Source: Ligula intestinalis (lineage: Eukaryota > Platyhelminthes > Cestoda > Diphyllobothriidea > Diphyllobothriidae). Taken from it: DNA of 64,000 nt. The stretch covers positions 47,915,422 to 47,979,421 of the forward strand of contig JAYGXS010000003.1 in NCBI GenBank assembly GCA_036362985.1. The letters run 5' to 3'. Numbering within the stretch: position 1 is the stretch's first letter; every line of letters begins with the position of its first letter. Positions 26,400 through 37,700 of this stretch are shown here, piece by piece. Under the pieces are notes generated by a model. The model did not search any database, was not told the origin of the DNA, and was given only the letters and a program-made list of their open reading frames with translations. A program made the position numbers and the translations under genes.

Positions 26400-26590
26400 C
26401 TATCTCATTCTTAGGCGAGACTGGACGCAGTCAACGCCAGTGGCCACTGCTGCCTGAGAGAGCAATGCAGGCTGCTGTGCGCAATAAATCCCTCCTATTG
26501 GTACCTTCTGAATTTCTCCTACAACCTGGGATTCGGCCTGATAATTGCATTGCTCTAAGCACAAAAACGACTTGAGCACTACACCTGTTA
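26400..26590 (-). repeat. Unnamed repeat family, inverted copy
   Basis: The complement matches 24490-24660: GTTTTTGTGCTTAGAGC, ATTATCAGG, GGGATTTATT, and CAGTGGCCACTGGCGTTGAC. It is one of a pair of minus-oriented copies here. Confidence 0.65.
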
Positions 26591-26856
26591 GATTCTCGCT
26601 CGAAGTAATCACCAGAGGCAATCGCAGGTGAGGGCGATGGAGGCACAATGTACGCAGTATTTATAGTCCATAGTGGCCACGCGACCATATACGCACTACA
26701 ATTAGCAACTCTCGCGATCACTGCTGGGGTCGGAGGGGAGCAGGTACAGTTGCATGCAAAGCAACTTCGTCGAAACAAAAATAGGGAAGCCATTTGAAGT
26801 TGCCTCACAATCGTATGAAAGCAGCTGCCATAGCTGTCTCTCACACAATTTCGTGC

Positions 26857-27014
26857 ACTACTGGACGCACTAGTGGCCACTGCTGCCTGAGATGGCAACT
26901 TCAGGTTCTGTGAGCAATAAATCCCTCCCACAGGAGCCTTCTGCCTTTTCCTACAAATGGGGCTTTGGCCTGATGATTGTAGTAATCTGAGCACAAACGC
27001 CGTCTAGACACCAC
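26857..27014 (-). repeat. Unnamed repeat family, second inverted copy
   Basis: Nearly the same segment as 26409-26585 (GTGGCCACTGCTGCCTGAGA, GCAATAAATCCCTCC, CTGAGCACAAACG), separated from it by about 270 bp. Confidence 0.65.
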
Positions 27015-27189
27015 AGAGTTTAGAATTTAGAAGGAAGACTCCAAGGCTTTCACAAGATCACTACGTACACTGTTTCGTTGAGCATTTAAGTAATATATGT
27101 TTTCAGTAATTAATCATCCGGCCAGTAACCGTACAGGGATAGTGAAAATCGTGCAGTTGGGCAGGATTAAAAAGTGTCCCTTGATTACA

Positions 27190-28030
27190 ACTCACAGTTT
27201 TTTATGCCGCCCGCATGTACAGATCGGCGTATAGAGGTCCTCGCACCGGGGGGTGGCCGGAGGGGAGGAGATTAGGATAGGTTGCGAGCATTGGTCATAG
27301 GTCAGGTACGTGGAGTAATAATAACTGTCATTGACATGGAGTGAACGGCTGCCAGTACGAGGTGAGGGCAGTATGCGATCGTCACTTGACGTTGGCCACG
27401 GAAGTGAAAGTGCTTGTGTTAGCGTCTTCTGACAACACAGCACTGGATTCGCTAGCCGTATAGCCCCTGCCTCTGCTGCTAGCGCCCGTTGCCGTAGGCT
27501 CTTAGAGAAGTTGGCTGGTGTCCCGTAGACAAGCTGAAAGGCTTCATTAGGATCGACTCTGTGATTCGTATCAACAAGGTATGTGAGGATAGAACCTGAG
27601 ATCGACTTATTTCCACTTATACTTAGCCAGGCTGGCCAATGTATCCTGCTCCACGGGAACAAATGGATGGACATGGATGTGGGCTTCAACGGGAGTCGGT
27701 ATTTACGCCCCAATCGAAATTGGGAGAGTTCGTGAAGAACACGCGTAAGTTCGCCGTGGGAAAGCGCTAGTGATGGCAGTCTTCAGACGTCGTCTTATCA
27801 GCTCGTTTTTCACATCGCCTTAGAAAGGCCGTTGCAAGGCGTTGGTCGCATATAGCCCCAACCCCCTAGTGACAGTCATTTAATCCATGCAAATGACAGT
27901 AATGATCACTCCACCAACTTGACCCATGACCAATGCTCACAGCCTAACCTACTTCCCTCCTCTTTCCACATCCCCCAGCGCAGGGACCTCTACACACCGA
28001 TTTCGCCATGTGGGTGGCATAAAAATGATT
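27190..28030. mobile_element. Inverted pair of Penelope-like 3' ends
   Basis: The minus strand from about 27840 to 27190 encodes remains of the same tail seen at 15.6-16.2 kb: GSILTYLVDTNHR, NEAFQLVYGTPANFS and AAEAGAIRLANPVLC (compare EAFRVVYQDQ and AEAVEIRLEKPALFC there). The last 140 bp (about 27190-27330) recurs in opposite orientation at 27883-28025, sharing TGACCAATGCTC and ACCTCTA[C/T]AC. Both 3' ends therefore point outwards. No functional frame remains. Confidence 0.65.
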
Positions 28031-28269
28031 AATTTTCATCAAAACTATGCTGTTGGTTTTGAGTTCAGAAGAAGAGAAAGGTCTCCTCGAGGCGGCTCCT
28101 GCCAAGGTTTTTCCTCCTTAACTTGGTAACACAGGCTGCAATCCAAAGCACAATTTTTACCACCTGACGTTCAGTCGAGGCTGGGAACCATCGCACTTAA
28201 TAACAGTATCGTGTATAGTGGATGCGCATGGGTCAACAATCTTAATCTATGGCAAGAATTACATATATG

Positions 28270-28470
28270 GCCCTCTAAACCAAACACGGTAATAAGAACG
28301 CCCTGCCCAAGTAATATTTCCATGTCTCCGTTCTAACACAAGCCCTAAATCTAACTCTAATCCTAACCTAAAGCCTGGCTTTCAGCCTCATCATAATATC
28401 TCTGGATTTAGGCGCAAATCCACCTGTATTGTGGACCGTTCCTGCTGTGACGTCCTTCGCCACCTCGTGG
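28270..28470 (+). repeat. Dispersed repeat with degenerate telomere-like CTAACC tail, copy 1
   Basis: It opens with AACACGGTAATAAGAACGCC and passes into irregular CTAAxxCTAACTCTAATCCTAACC units, then CACCTGTATTGTGG. The same order recurs at 43985-44420 and 50575-50760. Confidence 0.55.
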
Positions 28471-28474
28471 CCAT

Positions 28475-29915
28475 ACGCGTCATCTCGACGCCGACAATCC
28501 GCGAGGAATCTACCCACGTTAGTCCTCAGAAGACAATTAATTGGAACGCCCCAGCTACACAATGCCGAAGCTCTTAAAAACGATGCCTTGGGGAGGTGAT
28601 GTTAAAGGCTGATGTTCGTGCATACAGTGATTGTTTCACTAAAGCTGTTCTCTCCCTCTGCCATTTCTATCTTTTTGCTGTCTTGTGTAACAATTTTCAG
28701 CACACTACAACGAGTCCAGGACTGCCCACAGGGGCTGCAGCCACCTGAGGACGGCTTAAATAAAAGGTGAAGAATGAACTAGAATTTACCTGTGGAATCA
28801 ACGTTGGGGACTCGCCTTCAGCCTAAAAAGAGGCCCTTCACTTGGAGCATTTTTCGAGCGTTCGGTCCTCGGATTTATGTGCATAATCAAAGTTTCAGCA
28901 ACACCGTTTTTCAATCCTAAACAGTTCTCATTTGAGGATGTCCAATTTTCCTGACGTCTCAGCAAAGTAACATTATTTTCTGACTTCTCGATGAAATCGA
29001 TTGGCTGACATATCGAGTGACCTTTCCGTATACAGTAGTCTGCTAAGCTTGTGTTGGATTTTAAAGCAGTCGGGTCCTCAGAAGTAGAAATTGTACACTG
29101 TCAAAATAAGAAGGACGCGTTTGCCGAGCCGGGTTTTCTGACATCTTGAGTAAGAATTGCGTTTATCTGTCCTCATAGATTAGAGAGTACTGTACACAGC
29201 TTTCAATTTGTGGCGGATTTCGTCTGGTACGTAGATCATCAATGCCCATTGTTGAGTTGAACCGGATGCCTGTCTTACTGTGACCTGTGTTGCCCCCATC
29301 CTTGTTGACAATGGTGGTAATTGGCGGCCCCGACTGTTCCACGCCCAAACTGGGGTTAAAATCAGACCCCACCTTGTTATGAGGGTTTATAAAACAAGAT
29401 AGGGGGAAATTAGGATTTTTTGGCAGTCAATTGAGCAGTCGGTGGACACTCAGATATCTGAACCTGCTTTTATGTGTGAATATCGCCCTGGTCTGCGACC
29501 TCGACACCATCAAAGTTTAAAATGTTTCCCACGTACATGGCATGTTTTGTTATTTAATAATGTTGGTCTAATTTTAAGCCTGAAAACTTACGTTCATACA
29601 TTCGTTCATACATGGGTACTTTATCCGCAGCACTTTCAGACGGATCGTTGAGTAAGGCCTTGCAAAATTCGTAGCCCAACTTGAGCGAGGAATCTAACCA
29701 CGACCCTTGATAGGCCTTAATAACTGGAATGCTCTGGTATGACTTCAGTTAACTGCTTTCTGCACTTCGCTTCTTTCTTTCGTGGATGATCTTTGGCTCT
29801 GAAGACGCTCAAAAATGTTTCACCTTGTCGAGAAGAAGTCGCTACGTCCACCGGAATCGTAATTTTGGTCATCTGAGCTTTCGGGCTCTTGCAGGAGTCC
29901 ATATTCAGAGATAAA
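28475..29915. other. No gene or element recognised
   Basis: Short frames on both strands without conserved motifs. A minus-strand frame at 29163-29372 is open for 69 codons but matches nothing I know. Confidence 0.5.
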
Positions 29916-29919
29916 CCGT

Positions 29920-30360
29920 CAACGAAAAGCGAGCAAAGTTATAGGGGGCAGGAACCAATCAACTATTACAGGGGGAGGGAGGGCGAAGAGAAGGGTGGGT
30001 GAGGGAGGGAGGGAGGGGAGGAGGAGGAGTGGGCGAGGAGTAGAGTAGAAGGAGTGGGAGGGGGGAGACTCATTAATCACCAGTTTCGGTCGTGCGTAGA
30101 TGCCTGCGGAGAGCGATGTAGGCTGGCGCCGACTCAGTGCACCGGTTGACTGAGTTGTCATCTGAGACCCAGGCTTCAATTAACTCTCGTAAATGTTGGT
30201 TCTGGTCTGGTCCTCGGAGGGCGGGCACGCCGGCAACGGTTAATGAAGGCCTTCGGATAGCCATTCCGCATAAATTGGTTTTGGAGATATCGGACCTCCC
30301 ATGCTTTGACCTCCGGGTTACTGCTGTGAGTTTGAATTCTTTTGAACAACGTTCTCACAG
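29920..30360 (-). mobile_element. Penelope-like remnant with internal deletion and G-rich tail
   Basis: The minus strand encodes EVRYLQNQFMRNGYPKAFIN followed closely by RRARPPRTRPEPT and then LRELIEAWVSDDNSVNRCTE with YIALRRHL. In Penelope-like proteins these two parts lie on either side of the GIY-YIG core, so the core has been deleted. Beyond the stop, 29970-30070 is a purine-rich GGGAGG tract (C/T-rich on the minus strand), comparable to the tract following the 14.8-16.3 kb element. Confidence 0.55.
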
Positions 30361-30874
30361 CAGAGAACTCCCAGAATACTTAAAAATTCACCCCGCTCCT
30401 ATTCAAGGGAATGTGCTTGATATGGGAAGCGACTTTCATCTCGAGCCCGCAGGAGTGCAACTCAAAGAAAGCTCATTCCACATACTTATTTGAAGTATTT
30501 TTGTTCATAACTTCGGCAGGGTTTTTTATGGGTTCTCTACCGTTTTATCCTGCATATTTTTACGCAAGTTCAAAAAATGAATAAGCTTCAGATAATTGGC
30601 CTTCCCTTAGGGACCATGGAAATTAAATTAAGAAGGCGTATAAAATAGTTCCTGGGGTCTAGGTCAAACGTAGTACTTCGAGCGGCGAGTTGCAAAACTT
30701 ATGACACAAAATCTGCATTAAATAGTATTTTAACCCTGAGCCAGTTAGATTATTAGCACAAAAATACTAATTGTATCATTTTCTTCACAGTAAATTTTCA
30801 CGCGGTTTTTAAGTTCTCTTTGTCGGTAAATAAACGAAAATGCAAGTTCTCTGAATTGCTTGATGAGATTCGAG

Positions 30875-32449
30875 CCCTAAACTCCACGAAGTCTGGGTAC
30901 ATAGGGGATAAATACATACCTTTATAACAAAACAATTGTATTTAATTATAATGTTAAGAAATTATATTTTCAATATGATTTTCATTATTTGCAATACATA
31001 ATTCAATGCGCCTTGCTAAATTCTGGTGAACACGATTGAATAGGTGTACATTGCCATTGATTTCAGCACACTGACTGATAATGCGTTCTCTCAAGTGGTT
31101 TTTGATTTGCAGTCTTCGTTGAGTAAACTTTCTCTTTTAACATATCTTTAGAAAAAGAAATCAAGGGGAGAAAGGTCTGGTGAATGAGGGGACCACTCCA
31201 CATGACCTCTTCCGATCCAGTGAGGAAAAGTGCCATTCAGCTAATCTCTAACATTTTTAGCAAAATGGGCAGGGGCTCCATCCTGCTGAAACCAGTCCGG
31301 AAGTCCCTCGCCTAGGCGCTCAATTTGAGGCATTAATTTGTCTCTCAAAATGCTCAGATAAGTCTCACCGGTTACATTTTCATCAAAGAAGAAGGGTCCT
31401 AGCACATGAGCTTTCCACAAACTACAACACACCATCACCTTTTGGCAGCCTTGCTGTTTTGATGGATCCATCCAATGTTGATTGTCTGGAGACCAGTATC
31501 GAAGATTCTGTCTGTTGACTTCACCACTAACATAAAACAAAGCTTCATCACTGAACAGCATAAGGTATTTAGTAAAATTGATATTTTCATCCAACTTAGC
31601 TTTAAACCATTCGCACATCTGCATTCGTCTATCGAAGTTGTCTTCATTTAAGTGATGCAATATCTGTAATTTGTACGGATGGAACTTCTGCTCTACCAGG
31701 ATTTTGTGTATAGTTGACCTTGGAACACCCAACTCCATGGATGTCGAACGAAGTGATTTCTTTGGGCTAGCAGCAATCTTGGCCATGACAACCTCTTTCG
31801 TTTTGTCTGATGTCTTTGGTCGCCCGGAACGGGGTTTGTCTGAGACACTGCCTGTTTCTTTAAACTTCGTGCCCAATTTCCCGACAGCAGTAAAATAAAT
31901 AGGTTGCCGATCAGGGTGTCGAAGCTTAAATTAATTGGCGATTTTGCGATAACACCATCCTTCTCGTCCACTTGAGAGTACAAACTCGATTCTTTCTTCT
32001 TTACACAGAGCCATCATTCGATCTGGGGAGGAAAAATTGTTATGATCTGCACTGGTACTAGACGAACGCCGAACTACCCGCTTAGTACCGACGCCCACGG
32101 AGAGAGCACAACAGAAGTCCGGTCACTCAAACAGCGTGTATTGAGACACAGAGCAGGTGAGAGCAAGCAGATCGAGTCAGCAAGTCAGAATGCAAGAGTG
32201 CAAGTAAGTCACAGAAAAGGGCTCCAGGTTATTTATTCAGTGCCCATAGCGAGGAGGCGTCAGTATTCACGGTCCAGTCAGATAGGACGGAAAATCAATA
32301 ATTATTGACGTGTTGTCGAACAACGGCGTGGGACTGCGCTGCAGCTGCGCATTGTTGACTAATCATGGAACTCTGCCGTCCCAACAAAAATAACATAAAT
32401 AAATAAAATATTAAAATTCCTATGACCCAGACTTTATGGACACCCTGTA
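30875..32449 (-). mobile_element. mariner-superfamily (IS630-Tc1) DNA transposon, inactive
   Basis: The transposase reads on the minus strand from about 32017 down to about 31150. An N-terminal helix-turn-helix part (LCKEERIEFVL, then LRHPDRQPIYF) is followed by ETGSVSDKPRSGRPKT, FSDEALFYVSGEVNRQ, WFQQDGAPAHF and HSPDLSPLDFF. Asp in FSDE, Asp in QQDGAPAH and the last Asp in SPDLSPLD form the catalytic set, with 39 residues between the second and third. In-frame stops at IAN*F, RD*L and FF* inactivate it. Terminal inverted repeats are visible: TCCACGAAGTCTGGGT at 30883-30898 and the complement of TCCATAAAGTCTGGGT at 32425-32440, the right end closing with a TA. I place it with the DUF4817-type animal mariner group from memory. 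Confidence 0.88.
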
Positions 32450-34783
32450 AATAGGCCTGAATGCATTTATATTTTTCGCGTTTTTGGTCCTATTTCATGT
32501 TACTGCCCACTCATTCACACTAGGAAAATGACAGGCCGGATTACGCAGTAGAGCGCCCTAATTATGGCGAGGATTATGCAGTGGCCAGTGGTGAAAAGTG
32601 CAGTCGGGTATTAGGGGATTACGGCCGCATAATTAGAAATCTCGCCAATAAATGTGTGGCCTTTGGAACACAAGTTGAGCTTTGGCTATAAAAGCCACAA
32701 GAGTCACTTTCGGCAAACACTTGCCTCATAGAACCCACCGGTAACGTTACCCATTTGTATCCTCGATTGTGTACATTGTTGATTTTATACGACCTTCCAG
32801 CCGCCTATTCCATGCGTTTCTTCCTATTCAACTTTTAAAGAAATATCAAATGAGGTTGCATGTTGGAAATAGTACTTAAGTGAGGTTGAAGCGCCGATTC
32901 TAAGACATGAAAATTCAGGAGTATTTCAAGTGAAGTTAGAGGATAAGTTTTGACTGAGTAGTTTTTCATGAATCTTCTATGACGATCACACTACCTAAGA
33001 GTCAGCTTCTGTTTTCGTTGCGTTTAATGTTTATGTGGTCAAAAATTTATTGTGCAGAAATTTTACACAAATAAATTATTTCCTATGTGTATTTTGTTGG
33101 AAATGGCATTTTCTTCTCGATTCTTACTTTGGGGAAAATTAAACTACAGCTTTTAAAGGGTCTACAAATTCCTGTGTTAGGATAAACACAAGCTGTCTGA
33201 TGAACTTGCATTTACAGTCACCAAACTATACAGTTTGTGTTTTTTTTTAGATGCAGCTCAGGTTTCTTTTTCTGCCACTATAAGGACGCTTTCTAGCGAT
33301 ACTAAAAACTGAAAATATAAATGGATAAATTGCTAGTTTCAGAGACATTTGTATTTTATTTGAAGTCTCTACACATCTTAAGTGGTTATTTAAGCTTCCA
33401 TAAATTCTTAGAATTACTACTTATTTCAACACTGAAAAATCTGTGGAGTATGCTCCATGTTAATCCGCAACACAACTTTACTTGAGTAGTATCTTTGATA
33501 AAAGTCCTGATTTTTTATTTTGGTCAGCGCTTTGTGAGTTCCGCTGACTGGCAAACTGGACCTTGGCTTTTTGTGTTACTGTGGTTATGCAACAAACTAA
33601 CACGTAACTGACTTGTGCAGTGGTGGAAGAATAGTCTAGAGCTCGCTGACACGAATTCGCCACTGTGCCTGAAATTAAATATACGTATGCAATAATTTGT
33701 ATTATACGCCAAGGCTGATTATTGCCCAAAATAACCAGTTCCCCAAGTGTCCGACAAATACCACAAGAAGGCAGTTTCAACAGTTTATGTCCCAATTTTT
33801 ACCATTTTGGTCTAATTTAATTAGCATTTGTGAAGACCGGTCTTGAGTGTGGCGGTACACGAGGACATGGGGACAAGGTTCTGGCCTGCAAAAATATAGA
33901 AATTAATGCGTACCTTTTTTGTAGTTTGTACAAACCAACCTGGGTTTCGACTCTTTGGGATCTAGGTACATAGTTTTATATGACTGAATTTTCGCGGTCT
34001 GTTTGCGGACACACAGGTTAGTTCGAGTCTGAAAGTTTAAGCATAGAAAACCTGATTTAACTGGGGTCGTTTCAGTGTCTAAACCCAAGAATTTTATTTT
34101 AGACCAGCCAGTCGAAACTCGTGGTTTTCCAGCCAGATTTGAGGAGAGCAGTTTTGGGTGCATTGTTTCGGGTAAAAAACAGATCGCTATCTCCCGTACG
34201 CGGACAGATGCAGGTAATTTGCAAGTTCACATTCTAGGCCACGGAAACCGTTGTGAAATGAGACTTACTCACAAGCCCCACCACCAGCTACACAGTAGAT
34301 AGTGATATATGCAGATAAAAATTAGCGAAATATACTGTGGAGGCTGGAATGACAATTTCTGGCTTATAAACTGTCATAAACCAGCAACATCAATTTTCAG
34401 GCGTTAACATACCTGGAGCTCGAATGCACGAGCTGTTGGCTAGAAGTCCGAGGCCCTAATTATTGGGTCATCCGTTATTTGTCCTATCAGTTCCGATCAG
34501 GACAGCTGGCCGAACTTTACTCGATCAATCTCTAAAAGTAAAAGAACTGTGATTGTAAAAATTTCACTCGAACGGAACGTGCCAGTATTTATAAAAATAC
34601 AGCTCATTGTCTGACCGCCTATGAAAGGAGTGCTTCTGTTTTTTATATTTCTCTTTGAAGTTTTGTTATGTTTTAGATAGGTTCTTGCATCGTAAAAGGG
34701 TGGCAAATTTAAAAGAATGCTTGGATTCAGAAGTAACGTTAGGCACCTAAGTGCTTTCGGTTAATTTATCAGCAGGCAATACG
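32450..34783. other. Presumed 5' flank of TPH
   Basis: AT-rich apart from the 32.5-32.8 kb block. A frame at 34106-34214 lies between an acceptor-like ttttattttag and a donor-like GCAG|gtaatt (starting DQPVETRGFPARF), but it does not join the TPH exons in phase. Confidence 0.5.
32686..32694 (+). promoter_or_regulatory. TATA-like box upstream of TPH
   Basis: CTATAAAAG lies in a CG-richer stretch (32530-32760) about 2.1 kb before the first proposed TPH exon. It could serve TPH or be the promoter of a decayed LTR; nothing decides between them. Confidence 0.25.
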
Positions 34784-37700
34784 ATGACACCTAGTGGCCT
34801 CACACCTTCCAACAAAATGCGAGCCAAGGACGATGGAACGGTACGAGCTTATTGTTGGACCCATTCTCCTTCCCTCCTTCCCCACCCTTTCCCCTATTTG
34901 GTTCCAAATTCAAACTACAATTTGACCTTGTTGATCTTTTTACATTTCTCCTCCCCCTTATCCCCCTAATTACTACTGATTAGCTGCTTAAACTTTCGTT
35001 TACTCTAGTCTTCCTTATATTATTGTATTGCCTGATGATTTATTAATAGAACACGTTCGTTCGGCTAACTTGAATTCTGAATGCTTACATGGATATCACT
35101 GATGTTTAGATCCTTCAATTTTGTAAAAGGACCTAGAGAGTTCTTATGAATAAGCAAAATAGCATCGTCAACAAATTGTAAAACCTGCCTAATTTTCTGG
35201 TCAGTTTATTCGCGCAACCGGGTCAAGCAAGCGTTTTCTTATCTTTATGAACATTTCAGTTGCTTTGTTTTTGCTTAATATTATTAACCTTTTCCTGCCA
35301 CATGACATTATTGAGATTTTAAATCCAAGTGATGTTGCCAACTTTGAGTTATTTCAAATGATTTTAAATCGGTACCATAAAGCGTCACGCAGTTATTTAA
35401 AATGCTCAAAACAATTCATGTTATTTTGTCGTTTTAAGATGGCGAATGCAAACGAAGACGACAAGTTGGGTGGAACAGCTCTTGTGCTTACTTTAGAGGA
35501 AGGATCATCTGGTCTTATTAAATTGCTCCAAAAATTCCAGGTGAGATGATCCCTTTCTAACTGTTTACATCATTACGTTGACTGAAACTTTTCCCTCGTT
35601 CATATGGATGTAAGACAAAATGACTGCATGAGGAGACCTTTTTAGAGTTCCTGATGCGTCGCCCCAATGGTTTGCCTTAGCCTGTCAACCAGTAAGCGTT
35701 TTGCATTTGTGTGTACTAGTTCATCGCGCAATTGCAATGTTAGTTTGCGTTATGACTAATCGAAATGGGTGTTTTATAGAAGTTAAATGCAATGACTGTC
35801 TCCGCATCCACTGTCCTTGTCTATTCAACTTCGTCACAAAAGGTTCCGCACAAAGAAACAGATTCGCTGTTGTCTGTGATGTTCCTCTGTTATGTTATTC
35901 TGTCTATCGTGCAGTTGGCTGTAAGCGCAACTACGAGAAAGCGTCGTGAGAAAAATTAGAATGCAAAACTTGGAAGCACTACTAAGAGTTCACAGAACGC
36001 CTGGAGAGCACCTTTTGCTGTATTCTGCACTTAATCAGCCCTTCCTTATCTGAACCGAAAAAGCCAGTTTACCTGGTACTTCTTACTACTATTATTATAG
36101 ACTTTTGAAAATAGTGAAATTAACTAACCTGGCCGGATTGCCTGAAAGAGTATAGATGTTTTAATTTACTTTGAAGATACTGCAATATCTCTTTGAAAAC
36201 TCCCGACCTAAAATTATCCGGCTCCGGGTATTAAATTCAGAAGTGAAGCGCATTTTGACTGAAACCTTAGGTCTTCCCGATCAGTTGGTAGACGAAAGTG
36301 TGTAAACTTAAAAGTATTCTTCAAAGCTCCCTTGTCTTTTAAATTTTTCAGCGACATTATCATAACTTCGCCACCATGTCTAATGTATTAATAATTATTG
36401 ACATTTAGGGGCAGCAGGTATGATAGATTGAAAAGAGCTGACAGGCGAATGAGCTGTTAACAGCTCTAGATGGCCTGTTTGCCACAAAGCTGGATTTAAT
36501 AGGACTACGAATGCGGCCAAACTTAAAATACCTAAAGATCGGAATACCAGCTTTCAGATGTTTCCCCTAATCTTTTCTGTTCAAACTTAATTAGCAGTGA
36601 AGAAATAGGTCATTGCCGTTCACAAACACTATAATTCAATCAACATAAATTACGCAAAACAGAACACTTCATGGTAAAGCGTACAGTTGCAAGAAACTTT
36701 ATTTCCTCCTTTACCTTTTTGTTTCCTTTTTACCCAGAGATTCATTAGCTTTTAGGACATAACCGATTTTTGACCGATTTTTTTGTTCGACTGCAGGAGT
36801 TAAACATCCAGGTCAGTCACCTAGAAACTCGGGTGAGTAAGGGGCAAGCAGCTACTGGTTCTACAGGCAAACTGACTCTGGACGTTTTGATTCACACGGA
36901 ATCAAAATTTGAGTCAGCCGAATCTCTTTTGCAGGATCTGGAGACATCCTGCGGGTGCAAGCGCATTCAAGATCCTAGTCTCAAGGGTAATCTGTTTTTT
37001 ATCGTTTCCATTTAATCTACCAATCTTTTCGCTATGCATTTTCTGTCTATATTGAAGCATATTTTAATGCAGAAAGGCATATGATCAATAAGATGAAGTT
37101 GCTACTCTTTTCCTGAAAAAAACATTCTATCTTCAGAGAACTTATGCATCAAGCCAGCTTTGAACATATCAACTATTCTAGTAAAACGACTGATGGTAAT
37201 TTTAGGTAGTAATGGGGCTAGTTGTGGACTAAACTCGTTTAAGTCCCTTTCAGTTTGAGGTCGTAGGATTGCTTTGCCTTAGTGATGTGCTCAAAACGGA
37301 AATAATTGGTGTCTATTTACTCATAATTTAATGGGTTCAGTTTTCCAGCTGTGCTGGTGCTGTCTCACTAGTAGCGTATTAAGTAGAATAAAACTGAACT
37401 ACGGATATTCCTTATACCCCCAGATGTCGAAGTGGTTCCATGGTTCCCGCAGAGAATCGAGGAACTGGACATTATTTCAAACCATGTGTTGATGTATGGC
37501 ACAGAACTCGATGCCGATCACCCGGTAAGTCTCCTTTGTTAAATTTTGCTAATTGGTTGAAAATGAGGGGACTCGACCATTGGAATATGGATTGTAGTCG
37601 CCTGGCTTTTCGAACCCATCAGCAGGGAGATCAGACAACGTTATGAAACGCACGTGAGATGTGATTGCTGTATCAGCAGATACCCGGGAAAATTGGAATC

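Noticed and set aside
28320..28385. A true chromosome end or interstitial telomere array
   Set aside because: The CTAACC units are irregular and the same head sequence precedes them at three sites, so this is a dispersed repeat.
31435..31983. Separate genes in other frames over the mariner transposon
   Set aside because: A single minus frame carries all transposase motifs with three stops; the other frames are shadows.
34106..34214. An upstream TPH coding exon (DQPVETRGFPARF)
   Set aside because: Its donor leaves phase 1, incompatible with the proposed next exons in frame, and the sequence resembles no known TPH N-terminus. It could still be untranslated.
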